Shown here in pieces: positions 50,571 to 59,305 of a stretch of DNA of 64,000 nt. This DNA comes from an uncultured Bifidobacterium sp. (lineage in GTDB: Bacteria > Actinomycetota > Actinomycetes > Actinomycetales > Bifidobacteriaceae), in the NCBI RefSeq assembly GCF_959020145.1, contig NZ_CAUEQY010000001.1, positions 62,001-126,000 of the forward strand. The letters are read 5' to 3'. The notes under the pieces were generated by a model that did no database searches, was not told the DNA's origin, and saw nothing but the letters and a program-made list of their open reading frames with translations. Within the stretch, counting starts at the first letter, position 1. Each line of letters begins with the position of its first letter. A program made the translations under genes and the position numbers.

Positions 50571-52220
50571 TCAGCCGACGGTCGGACCGGACGGGGAGCC
50601 GTTGACGCCCTGGTACGGGTTCGAACCGCCGGACGAGCCGCCCATGCCGCCGGAGCCTCCCTGGCCACCGGTGCCACCGGTGCCACCGGTACCGCCTTGG
50701 CCTCCTTGTCCGCCGTCCGAGCCCTGGCCGCCCTGGCCACCGTCCGCACCCTGGCCTCCCTGGCCTCCTTCGGCGTACGCGCTACCGCCCTGGCCACCGG
50801 CCGGTCCAGGAGCGCCTGGAACGCCGGGTGCTCCCGGCGCGCTTGGCGTGTTGGGAACGGAAACGTCCGGCGTGGGTTGCGGTGCGGGAGGGACGGAGGA
50901 TAGGCCGGAACCGGTCTCGTTCCCATCCGTTTTCGCCGCGGCGTCCATGACCTGGCTCGAACCGGAACGGTCCATTCCATCCGTCGCCGATGGTGGGAGC
51001 GGAGGCGCGTCGTTTGGACGGGAAGCGGCGTCCATGACCTGGCTCGAACCGGAATGGTCCGCGCCGTCCGGCTGGACGTCCGGCGTGGACTGGGTTTTCC
51101 GCGCGTCATCGCCAACACCGCCGTTCGACGTGTAGTCGCCGTCCGCGCCGCCGGCCTGCCCGTCCTTGGGCAGCAGGTCCTTGATGCCGGAGGCGAGGCC
51201 CGGAAGGGAACGGCCCAATTCGCCCGGATTGCCTTGGGACGCGGAAAGCACGGACGCGGCTCCCGAGTTCAACGCCTTGCCGAGACCGCTCGTGTTGCCC
51301 GTGGTCGCGGCCTGCACGACACCGGCCGTGACCTGGGCCGCGGCCTTGATGGCGCTTGGACCGATCTTGCCGCCACGCTCCTGCATGTCGGCGGTAACGT
51401 TCTCGCCGATGAAGCTCACGGCAGGCATGATGAGCTTCGGACTGAAGCACGCCAGGATGATCGTGGCGATGCCCATCAGCGCGGGGAAGAACGATTCCGC
51501 GTAGTTCGGATTGTTCTTCGACACGAAGCAGATGCCGGAACCCACCATGATGACCAGGGCGCTCAACGGTGCGGACAGGAGCACGCCGACCACGGCCTGC
51601 GCCCATTTCGCCGCGGCGGGACGCGTGACCTTCCAACCGGTCATCATGACCGGCAGCGGCGCCACGCAGGCCAGCAGGATCAGGCTGATGTCGCGTGCGG
51701 CGAGCATGCCCGCCAGGGCGAGGACCGCGAGGAAAAGCACGAAGTCCACGACGCAGCGGATGATCAGATCGTATCCGCCGGTGGTCTTGACGATCGTGCC
51801 GATGAGGTTCGACACGATGCTGTCGCCGAACGGGTCGGATGTGCCGGCACCGTTCAACGGGACGGTGAGGATCTTGTGCGTGATCTGTCCGACGATGCCG
51901 TCCATGGTGATCATCACGCTGATGCACACCGCGGTCAACGGCCATGCGAGCACGGCCATCGCGAAGCTTTTGATCACGTCGGCGACGCTGCCTTTGGCCG
52001 CGGCCTGCAAGGCGCCGATGACGCATAACGCCATGTTCACGAATCCCATGATCCAGCCGATACGGTTCGCCGCGGTGATGGCGACGTTCCATTCGTCGTT
52101 GGACATGCTGCCCACCAGGCCGCTGAAGGCGCCCGTCAACAGTTGGGAGCACAGGTTGTCCAACGGTTTGAACAGCCAGTCGATAAGGTTCGCGAAGACG
52201 GTCTGGATGATGAGTGACAT
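50571..52220 (-). CDS. VirB6/TrbL-like polytopic channel protein with Gly-rich tail
   Basis: 549 residues. Six to seven membrane segments between residues 40 and 320 (for example FVNMALCVIGALQAA, FVLFLAVLALAGMLAA, ILLACVAPLPVMM, ALVIMVGSGICFV and IATIILACFSPKLIMPAV). C-terminal half is extracytoplasmic, Pro/Asp/Ser-rich and ends in a long tract of GGQGGQG-type repeats (about 490-535). This layout fits VirB6/TrbL, the inner-membrane channel of type IV secretion. The Gly-rich repeat tail is unusual and may project through the wall. Confidence 0.75.
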   Translation of the reverse strand: MSLIIQTVFANLIDWLFKPLDNLCSQLLTGAFSGLVGSMSNDEWNVAITAANRIGWIMGFVNMALCVIGALQAAAKGSVADVIKSFAMAVLAWPLTAVCISVMITMDGIVGQITHKILTVPLNGAGTSDPFGDSIVSNLIGTIVKTTGGYDLIIRCVVDFVLFLAVLALAGMLAARDISLILLACVAPLPVMMTGWKVTRPAAAKWAQAVVGVLLSAPLSALVIMVGSGICFVSKNNPNYAESFFPALMGIATIILACFSPKLIMPAVSFIGENVTADMQERGGKIGPSAIKAAAQVTAGVVQAATTGNTSGLGKALNSGAASVLSASQGNPGELGRSLPGLASGIKDLLPKDGQAGGADGDYTSNGGVGDDARKTQSTPDVQPDGADHSGSSQVMDAASRPNDAPPLPPSATDGMDRSGSSQVMDAAAKTDGNETGSGLSSVPPAPQPTPDVSVPNTPSAPGAPGVPGAPGPAGGQGGSAYAEGGQGGQGADGGQGGQGSDGGQGGQGGTGGTGGTGGQGGSGGMGGSSGGSNPYQGVNGSPSGPTVG

Positions 52221-52302
52221 CTGGCCTCCTTCAAAAAAGGAAATGCCGTGGACGGGACTGGCCCGGCCACGGCGTGAATAGGGGTGTGTCAGGCGGGAGC
52301 CG

Positions 52303-52647
52303 TCAGAACAGCGCCTGCGTCGCGAAGAACTTCACGATCGCCATGGCGCTGCCCAGGATCATCGTCGCCAGGGCACACCAGATGAACACCGTGCCGGAAT
52401 ACTGCTGCATCGGACCGGAATGGATCACACGGCCGGCGATCCAGGCGATCGCCGCGCAGATCCACGCTCCGACGGCGATGTACAGGCTCAACGCCCACAG
52501 GCCGCCGACCATGTCGGACACCAACTGCATGAACGGGAAGAACGTGAAGTTCGGACTCACCTTCAGGTTCGAGATGTCACCGTTGTTCAGGCCGGTGGCG
52601 ACGGACACGATTGTTGCCGCGGCGGGCGCCGCGAGATTGTGTAACAT
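52303..52647 (-). CDS. Small two-to-three helix membrane protein (VirB2/DUF6112-like position)
   Basis: 114 residues; start at 52647 (MLHNLAAPAA) with AAAGGAG upstream. Hydrophobic segments about 40-60 and 80-105. Small membrane proteins immediately upstream of VirB6 in actinobacterial transfer operons are often pilin-like (VirB2) or DUF6112; the assignment is by position and size only. Confidence 0.6.
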   Translation of the reverse strand: MLHNLAAPAAATIVSVATGLNNGDISNLKVSPNFTFFPFMQLVSDMVGGLWALSLYIAVGAWICAAIAWIAGRVIHSGPMQQYSGTVFIWCALATMILGSAMAIVKFFATQALF

Positions 52648-52671
52648 GATGCACACTCCTTTCAGAAGATT

Positions 52672-52703
52672 CCACGCGGCCGGACGGCCCGGCCACGCCG
52701 ATA
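52672..52703 (-). promoter_or_regulatory. Bipartite leader motif, 23-base spacer, site 9
   Basis: Minus strand: GATTATCGGC, then GTGGAATC 23 bases after TATCG. Only 25 bases before the ATG, so the second half overlaps the leader close to the RBS. Confidence 0.55.
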
Positions 52704-52716
52704 ATCGGCAGGGGGA

Positions 52717-53307
52717 TTATTTGCTTCCGGTCAACCATTTCCATAGGCCGGTCGCGCCGTCCTTGATGCCCTGGCCGGCCTTCTGGAAGATGTTGCCCTT
52801 GCCGTCACCGCCGGAGACCCAGTTCCAACCCTTCAAAGCGTCGTCGACGGCGCCTTTCACGGTGGTCTTGACCGTGTCGGAGATACCGGACACGATGTCG
52901 TCGCCCAACTGTTTGACCAGTCCGGTCAGACTGTCGTCGCCCTTGCCTCGACCGTCCTTCAGGTTGGTTTTCCCACTGCCGGACGCCTGCGTGTAGGAAC
53001 GGTTCACGCCCAACCCGTTGGAGCCGAACACGTTGCAGCTCCAACCCCATCCGCTCACGGCGGCTCCGATCACGAACGGGACGAGCATGGCGGCGAGCAG
53101 GCGTTTCCAACTGAACGCGCGTTCCATCTGGTTGTTGGACACCAGTCCCGGGATGAGGCTGACGCAGCCGATGATGATCACGCCCACGCACAATACGAGC
53201 GCGACGGCGATCACGCCGCCGGCCATGTCTCGGACGCCGGACACATCCCAGGCCGGGTCGGGTTTCAAACCCTTCAACGCGTTGTCCGCGAGGTTCAATG
53301 CTTCCAT
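52717..53307 (-). CDS. Membrane protein of transfer operon B, unknown
   Basis: 196 residues; start at 53307 (MEALNLADNA) with AAGGAAAC upstream rather than the longer frame to 53535. Two membrane helices (about 28-52 and 65-90), then a soluble Gly/Asp/Lys-rich part with amphipathic helices and an end GLWKWLTGSK. Lies between the hydrolase and the small VirB2-like gene. Function unknown; a TrbJ/VirB5-like or wall-linking role is possible. Confidence 0.55.
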   Translation of the reverse strand: MEALNLADNALKGLKPDPAWDVSGVRDMAGGVIAVALVLCVGVIIIGCVSLIPGLVSNNQMERAFSWKRLLAAMLVPFVIGAAVSGWGWSCNVFGSNGLGVNRSYTQASGSGKTNLKDGRGKGDDSLTGLVKQLGDDIVSGISDTVKTTVKGAVDDALKGWNWVSGGDGKGNIFQKAGQGIKDGATGLWKWLTGSK

Positions 53308-53333
53308 TTCTGTTTCCTTCCATTCGAGGTCCA

Positions 53334-54818
53334 TCAGTACCAGCCGGTCGCTTCGGAATGGGCCCAAGCGCCGCAAGGCGACTGGTAGCGTTGTTGGATG
53401 TAGCCCAATCCCCATTTGACCTGCGTGGCCGCGTTCGTCTTCCAATCCTGTCCCGCGGACGCCATCTTGCTGCCGGGCAGTGATTGGGGGATGCCGTACG
53501 CGCCGGAGGACGGATTCGTCGCGTTCCACTGCCAACCGGATTCGCGTGTCCAGAGCTTGTCCAGACAGTCGAATTGGCTATCATCCCAACCGAAGTCCTT
53601 GAGTTTGCGTCGGGCTATCTTCTTCGCGTCCGCGGCCGATGCCTTGTCCCCGGACACGTCGGATGTGGAGTCGTCGCCCGTCACGCACTGTTCCGTGCCG
53701 GACGAGCCGGACGCGCCCATGCCCGTGAGCTTGTCGTTCGGCAGCACGTACGTGCCACCATTCCTGATCGGCATGGTCCGTGAATACACTTTGTAGCCGG
53801 CGCCCTTCTCACTGGTGGTGATGGTGCCCTTCGCGGTGTCCACGCTTTCGACGATGCCGACATGGCCGTACGTGGGATCCGAATCCTGCACGCCGGCGGG
53901 CCAGCTGATGATCGAACCCGCGACCGGCGCGTCCGTAGTGGTCTTGTAGCCGGCCGCTGCGCCGGAACGCGCCCAATCCTGACCATTGCCCCAATATTGG
54001 CCTATGTTCTTCCAGCCGAGTTTCTTCGCCCGCATGCACGTCCACCACGTGCATTGGCCGTACGCGTACGCGACGCAGAGGTTGTTCGGCCCCTGCTGCC
54101 CGTTGAACCAGGCCTCGGCGTCCTTCTCGCTCATGCCGACCACGTTCGTGGAACCGGTGCTGCCGGACACGGCCTGCGCGGATGATTGGCCGCCATGGGG
54201 ATCGTTCACGTTCATGGAGCCCTTGTACCGGTAGTAGGCCGCGTAGCCGGCCGCGTACGAGTCGATGCTGATCTCGTCGCCGGTCTGGTCTCCGGGCTTG
54301 GGACCTTCAATACCATTGTTCTCGTCGTGGTGCGCGCCCACGAACCTGCCGTCGCCGATGTAGATCTCCGTGTGGCTGGAACTCCATACGATGTCGCCGG
54401 TCTGCAGGTCGGACACGCGTGACCAGTCGTGTCGTTCGAATCCCGCGTGCTTCAGGGCCGCGTCCTCACCGTAGGTGGAGAAGGGGTACGAGCCCACGTC
54501 CAGGCCGGCCTGTTTCAACGCGTAGTAGACCAGGCTGGAGCAATCGTAGTCCGGGTTGCCGGTACGACGCGGCTGACTGTAGCCGTGGGAATCGTCCGCG
54601 GCGATGTTCTTGGCCCATTCGACCCATGAGGTCGTTGTTCCGGCCGCGTTGGACAATCCACAGTTCGTGCCGTACTGCGATTGGACCATGGCGACGAGGA
54701 TGGTGCTGAGGCTCATGAGCATGACGAGCGGCACGATGACGATCATCGGCACGGCCAGACCGAACACGGTGGCGCCTTTCACCAGACCATGCCCGCCGTT
54801 CCCGGTCCTCTCCGCCAT
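53334..54818 (-). CDS. Three-domain cell-wall hydrolase (NlpC/P60 + CHAP + lysozyme-like), VirB1-type
   Basis: 494 residues. One N-terminal membrane helix (about 15-40). Domain 1 (about 60-180): NlpC/P60-like with YDCSSLVYYALKQAG (cysteine) and SSSHTEIYIGD (histidine). Domain 2 (about 240-330): CHAP-like with CVAYAYGQCTWWTC and HVGIVES. Domain 3 (about 400-494): lysozyme/transglycosylase-like with TRESGWQWNA and SGAYGIPQSLPG. It would open the peptidoglycan for channel assembly. Having two peptidase-type domains plus a glycan-cleaving domain in one chain is unusual but known in Gram-positive conjugation. First gene of transfer operon B with a leader motif upstream. Confidence 0.8.
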   Translation of the reverse strand: MAERTGNGGHGLVKGATVFGLAVPMIVIVPLVMLMSLSTILVAMVQSQYGTNCGLSNAAGTTTSWVEWAKNIAADDSHGYSQPRRTGNPDYDCSSLVYYALKQAGLDVGSYPFSTYGEDAALKHAGFERHDWSRVSDLQTGDIVWSSSHTEIYIGDGRFVGAHHDENNGIEGPKPGDQTGDEISIDSYAAGYAAYYRYKGSMNVNDPHGGQSSAQAVSGSTGSTNVVGMSEKDAEAWFNGQQGPNNLCVAYAYGQCTWWTCMRAKKLGWKNIGQYWGNGQDWARSGAAAGYKTTTDAPVAGSIISWPAGVQDSDPTYGHVGIVESVDTAKGTITTSEKGAGYKVYSRTMPIRNGGTYVLPNDKLTGMGASGSSGTEQCVTGDDSTSDVSGDKASAADAKKIARRKLKDFGWDDSQFDCLDKLWTRESGWQWNATNPSSGAYGIPQSLPGSKMASAGQDWKTNAATQVKWGLGYIQQRYQSPCGAWAHSEATGWY

Positions 54819-54857
54819 AGGCTCCTCCCATCATCGGCACGCTTATTGCAATCCATT

Positions 54858-54889
54858 CCACGCGGATGCGGGGGAGAACGACGCCGATA
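54858..54889 (-). promoter_or_regulatory. Bipartite leader motif, 23-base spacer, site 10
   Basis: Minus strand: GATTATCGGC, then GTGGAATGGATTG 23 bases after TATCG. 40 bases before the hydrolase start; head of transfer operon B. Confidence 0.6.
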
Positions 54890-55000
54890 ATCAGCGAGGG
54901 GGAGTGGACGGGAGCCATGGAGAAGCAAAACCGACTCGACGAGGACCGGTCAAGAAGATAGTATCGTCCATTACAGGCCAGACGGAAAGGTGAGTGAACT

Positions 55001-55612
55001 ATGAGCATCGAGATGCGCCCGTTATCTGGAACACGCCCGTTGTACGTGGACGAGCCGGAACCGTTCTGGCCGGCGGGAGACGACCCGGACCTCTACAAGC
55101 TGGAACTCTGGAGACTCCACAAAGTGGGATTGGTCCAAGGCCTGCGCAGCGTGCCCTGCTGGAAGTGCGGATACTTGGTCATCCAAAGCGGACTGTTCCT
55201 GGAACTCGAGGGACGGGACGGATACCATTGCCGCGTCGTATCCTGGAGCGACGCCCACAACGCCGGTATACTCTCGCAACCATTCCTGCGCACGCTTTCC
55301 GACTGCTGGCGTGTACGCCCGACGTATTCCAAGTCGGCGGGGTACGCATATCTGGGCATAACCTGCCCGAAATGCGGCAGTCTCCAAGGAGACAATTTCG
55401 TCTACGACAACTATCAGGGCCGGGGAGGCGTGTTCAGCGATCCTGAAGACAAGTCCCCGCTAGAGGTACTGCCCTTGCCGGTGTTCACCGATGATTGGCC
55501 GCAAAGATTCCATTGGGCGTTCGACTCGTTCAGCCTCGATCTGGAACCATGGAGGATCAGGTTCGGCAAACCGGTCGCGATATGGGGCAACGCCTGGCCA
55601 TGGAGCGAATGA
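55001..55612 (+). CDS. Zinc-ribbon protein of unknown function
   Basis: 203 residues, ATG with GAAAGG upstream. Two CxxC pairs (PCWKCGYLV near 53 and TCPKCGSLQ near 121) form a probable zinc ribbon split by about 65 residues, and there are many aromatic residues at the C-terminus. It is distantly reminiscent of 44517-45401. One of the few plus-strand genes in the right half. Its neighbour downstream is the R-M-S gene in convergent orientation, with a palindrome between. Confidence 0.55.
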   Translation: MSIEMRPLSGTRPLYVDEPEPFWPAGDDPDLYKLELWRLHKVGLVQGLRSVPCWKCGYLVIQSGLFLELEGRDGYHCRVVSWSDAHNAGILSQPFLRTLSDCWRVRPTYSKSAGYAYLGITCPKCGSLQGDNFVYDNYQGRGGVFSDPEDKSPLEVLPLPVFTDDWPQRFHWAFDSFSLDLEPWRIRFGKPVAIWGNAWPWSE

Positions 55613-55658
55613 GACCACGCAAGACTATGACGGCCGACGCGGCAAGCTCGCGGCGGGG

Positions 55659-55693
55659 AATATCAGTTGCGGAATAATTCCGCAACTGATATT
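55659..55693. repeat. 35-bp palindrome A (17+1+17)
   Basis: AATATCAGTTGCGGAAT, A, and the exact complement. It lies 30 bases from the 3' end of the R-M-S gene. Same size and same eight-base tips (AATATCAG) as the palindromes at 58493 and 58602. It could be a bidirectional terminator for the convergent genes. Confidence 0.85.
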
Positions 55694-55723
55694 CTGCCTC
55701 CGTGCCAGGAAATGGTGCCTCGC

Positions 55724-58349
55724 TTATTCGATCAGGGAATCGAAGCCGTTCGTCCGCAGGGACTCATCGGCCAATGATGTTTGCTCCATTGCGGAGATCA
55801 TTCCCTTCCCGGCATCGATGATAGGAGAGACCTGTTCCCATGAATCCGGTACGGGCACGGGCAGACCCCAGATGTGCCTTGGTTGGAGATGCTGCTGCAC
55901 CGAGCCGAACTCGTCGAGTTTCATGAGATTCATCGCCGTGGACGACATCAGGAACGCCAGGAGATACGCCCTCATATTCTCGTCGGGAACGCGGACGCGT
56001 ACCAGGTCGTCGCTGATGACGTACTTGTCCGCGAGTATCCGCGTGGCGTAGGTGACTTTGCCGATCGTGCCGGAACGGGAAATGAGGATGTCCCCCTTCT
56101 GCACGCGCAGCATTCTGACGCATTCCTTCTGTTTGTCGGTGGCGCGCGACATGTCAAACCATTTGACGGTCATTCGTCGCTGCTCCAACGCTCCGTTGGC
56201 GGTGAGATACGGTGTCAGATTCGTCGTGTCGCTTGGGTCTTCGACGACGAGGCTTCGTGAGCTCCATCGTGGCCCCATGTAGATGCGGATGTTCTTGTCG
56301 AGTTGGCCGATGGTGGTGACCGACCAATCGGGTTTGTCGTCGAATTTGCTGACTTTTTCCAACGTCGCGTTCAATTCGGGTGAATAATGCTGCGGGTTGA
56401 GGTTGAGATTGTCGTCCAATTCGCCGCGTTCCGCGGTGAAACAGGTTTCGGATTCGGTGAACGTTCCGATGTCTCTGAATGTCTTGTATGCTTCCGCGAT
56501 CTGGGTCAGGTCCTCATCCAGCTCGCTGGTGGCGGAGCCTTTTTCGTCAAGTGCGAACACTGGTTCGCCCTTCGAATCCTTGCCGACCCTTCTGGATTGG
56601 GCCATGAAGATGGTGTAGTCGCCGGGTACCGGATCGTCTTCCAAAGGTTTGGAGAGGAAAAGGACGCATGTTCGAACGCCTGTGTCGGGTTCGAAAGTGT
56701 TCTTGTGCAGCGTGACCACCGCATCCACCTTGCATCGCGACAGCATCCACCTGCGGTAGTTGATGTAGGTGCGGTTGTCCAGGATTCCTTTCGGAAGGAC
56801 GATGCCGATGCGACCGCCCGGCTTGAGCCAATCGATGCAGCGTTCGAGGAACAGGAGCTCCGGCGCCTGACGGATCAATAGGGTGCCGTGGCCGGCATCC
56901 CGATCATCATCGTCCGTGATCGTGGGGAACGTGCCTTCCGGATCGGGTCTGTGTCCGAAACCGAATAATTTGAGGATGTCCGGATCCATCATCATGGATT
57001 CGGTTTTTTGCCCGGAGAACGGAGGATTGGTGATGATGATGTCCGGCGTGCCTTTTGGACAGTGGCTGGTTATCCACCCGTCCAGATTGGAATACTTGTC
57101 GAGTGAGTTTCCCTGGGTCATGCCGGTGTTGCCGTCCCCGGTCAGAAGCATCGCCGTTTTGGCGATCTTCACGAGTCTTTTCGAGATCTCGACCAGGAAC
57201 ACCGAATTCTTGCATAAGCCGAGCCGTCTTTCCCGTTGTGGGCTGCCCGGTTTGGTGCCGTCGATGGCTTTGCGCCGCTTGTATCTGAACGCGGCGGTGG
57301 CGAAACCGCCGCTGCCGCCGGCGGGGTCCAGCACTTTGTCGGCTATGTCGGGGTCGAGCATATCGACCATCGCTTTGACCACGAGCCGGTTCGTGAAGAA
57401 CTGTCCCTGCTGGCGTTTGAGTGTGACATGGGTGAACTGCTCGTACGCCGCGCCCATCAGATCCCAGTCGTCCGCATCGTCCTCCCTGCTGACGAACGAA
57501 TAGTCCTGGAGCACGGAAGCCGCTTCGACGAGGGTGGAGTCGCCGACGGCGATGTCCTCGTCCTTGTCGAAGACCGTGGGATACTGTTCCGCGTACTCAT
57601 GGAACAGGCTACGGATGGTTTTCGCCACGGCGGCCCGCCCGTCTTCGGACTTGTACTGTTCCGGAGTGATCCAGAAATGGGGGTAGGCGGTGTCGGAAGT
57701 CACCGTCTCGTCATAGATCTTGGCGAGAAGGATACGCACCATGTCCATGGTAAGGTCGGAATCCGCGTTCTCCATGCCCCTGCCGTAAAGACGGTTATGG
57801 CACATCGCCAACAGTCTGCGCACATTGCGGGGCCGTTCCAACTCTCCTATGCGTGGAGTCTGCTCGTCCTCCCATCCTTGGCCGCATCTCGGCAGACCGG
57901 GGGTTTCCTCGAGGACTTGAATGCCGTCCTTGTTCTCTCTCCGGTAGAAGACCGTGCCGTCACCATTCGTCCAGACGCCACCATTGGCGCTGGTGTTGAA
58001 GATGTACGAGACCAGCTGGGCGTATCCGTCCTCCACCTTGTTCCGTTTGCATTCGACCACGAAGTTGATCTTGCCCTGGTCACGGTTCAGGCAGGCGGCC
58101 TTGGACGCGTAGACGACGATGTCCGCGCGCACCGGGTTCCCGTCCTTGTCCCGGAGCTCCTTCGACCCATGTTGGATCGGCACCTCCCTCCGGATGGTGT
58201 TCGCCGGATAATGGTACTCGTTGATCAGGGTCTCGATGAAACGCTGCCTGACTTTTTCCTCGGGAGTGCTTTTAAGACACCCCCCCCCCAAGAATATCCA
58301 CGATGTCGCCGTTCTCATCGAAACGAACCTTGAATCCCGTGTTCGACAT
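55724..58349 (-). CDS. Single-chain restriction-methylase-specificity protein, phase-variable, OFF here
   Basis: The real start is the ATG at 58349 (MSNTGFKVRFDENG) with a perfect AAGGAGG 7 bases upstream. Twenty codons later it enters a G10 tract (58289-58280), and in this length the frame ends at a TAA (58272-58274), a 25-residue peptide. With 9 or 12 G the frame continues as LKSTPEEKVRQRFIETL, a type I/IIG N-terminus, for about 875 residues. Order: nuclease with VVECKRN (E-x-K, about 100), helical linker, N6-adenine methylase with DPAGGSGG (about 340) and NPPF (about 443), then a C-terminal target-recognition domain (about 660-875). R, M and S in one chain is type IIG-like. A weaker internal ATG (AGAACG) could start the open frame even at G10, so low expression is possible. 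Confidence 0.8.
58280..58289 (-). repeat. G10 homopolymer tract (slipped-strand switch)
   Basis: Ten G on the minus strand (C on the plus strand) just after the start of the R-M-S gene. The count is fixed by two independent reading frames that cross it. Homopolymers this long are rare in the window, and the tract lies where a change of one base switches the whole gene. Confidence 0.85.
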
Positions 58350-58492
58350 GCATCAGCCTCCTTGTGTCCGATGGCTACAGTGTACAATGACGCCGCCGTT
58401 TCCAACGGTTCACGACGGGAAATATCCGACAGGACGAGGCATGGCCGTGGATAACATGCCCGAAGTAAAAGAGAAGCCGGCACTCCAATAAA

Positions 58493-58527
58493 AATATCAG
58501 GTGGGACATAATGTCCCACCTGATATT
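58493..58527. repeat. 35-bp palindrome B (17+1+17)
   Basis: AATATCAGGTGGGACAT, A, exact complement. Same length and outer eight bases as palindromes A and C, different centre. 144 bases upstream of the R-M-S start. Confidence 0.85.
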
Positions 58528-58601
58528 CTGTTTCAAAACCAATCGTCCCGGCGCCTGGAGGATTGGCGGATGGGGACTCAGGCGGCGAACCCGCAATGGA
58601 G

Positions 58602-58636
58602 AATATCAGGTGCGAGGTTTCCTCGCACCTGATATT
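58602..58636. repeat. 35-bp palindrome C (16+3+16)
   Basis: AATATCAGGTGCGAGG, TTT, exact complement. Shares AATATCAGGTG with palindrome B. Confidence 0.85.
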
Positions 58637-58781
58637 CCGAACCATTGTCGGCAACTGAAAAGCTTTTCGAAATCATCGACCGGAAGGGAAACACTACGTT
58701 CGGGATGGTCCGCTGTCCGGAACCGTTCATCGTGTTTTCCTTTCGCTTGGCTGGTTATGGTTGTCTTTCCCGGCGGGAGGT

Positions 58782-59285
58782 TCAGTCAGCGGACATCGTT
58801 TTGCCTTGCCCGTTGTACAGGCCGGCTTTGGTGCCATCCACGACAAGCGTCGCGTCGCGATGCAGCGTGCCGTGCCCGTCGAGATAACGGCAGTCATAGG
58901 TCCCGTCGGCGGGCATGACCGTGAGGTCAAGGCTCGTGCCGCAGGACAGCCCGTTCACTCCGGTGTCCTTCTCCAATCGGGAGCCGAATTTCAAAGGTTC
59001 CGACACGGCCGTGAAAGGTTCCTTGAACATCTCGGCGGTGATGCAGATGGACTGCAGGAAGGCAAGACCGCCCACCATGCCGAACGCCAGCGAGACGACC
59101 AGCATGGCGTTGACAAGCAGGCCGGGCCTGTCGGGCTGCTCTTTTTTTGCCAAGCCGCGGGCGACCGCGAACGCGATGCCTGCTATCAGGCTGAACACCA
59201 GGGCGAGAATGAGCCAGGCCGGTACGGAGTAGAAGTGCAGGTTGTAGGTTTTCCAAGCCTTGAGCCATGCGGCATAGTCTTTCAT
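58782..59285 (-). CDS. Membrane protein with C-terminal CRY domain
   Basis: 167 residues; start at 59285 (MKDYAAWLKA) with AAGAAGGG upstream. Two membrane helices (about 22-43 and 58-85) and a soluble C-terminus with YDCRYLDGHGTLHRDATLVVDGTKAGLYNG. This matches the pattern in 46753-47550 and 48272-48694: a paralogous family on this element. Confidence 0.6.
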   Translation of the reverse strand: MKDYAAWLKAWKTYNLHFYSVPAWLILALVFSLIAGIAFAVARGLAKKEQPDRPGLLVNAMLVVSLAFGMVGGLAFLQSICITAEMFKEPFTAVSEPLKFGSRLEKDTGVNGLSCGTSLDLTVMPADGTYDCRYLDGHGTLHRDATLVVDGTKAGLYNGQGKTMSAD

Positions 59286-59305
59286 TTCGTATCCCTTCTT
59301 TCGGA

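Larger units (their letters stand above)
58350..58781. other. R-M-S leader region with two palindromes, no gene
   Basis: 432 bases between the phase-variable gene and the membrane-protein gene at 58782-59285. It contains the 35-bp palindromes B (58493-58527) and C (58602-58636). Nothing else was recognised; open frames here are shadows of extended frames. Confidence 0.6.

Noticed and set aside
58349..58654. N-terminal extension of the R-M-S frame up to 58654
   Set aside because: That frame has no RBS at its start and crosses the two palindromes; the well-supported ATG at 58349 is in another frame before the G tract.
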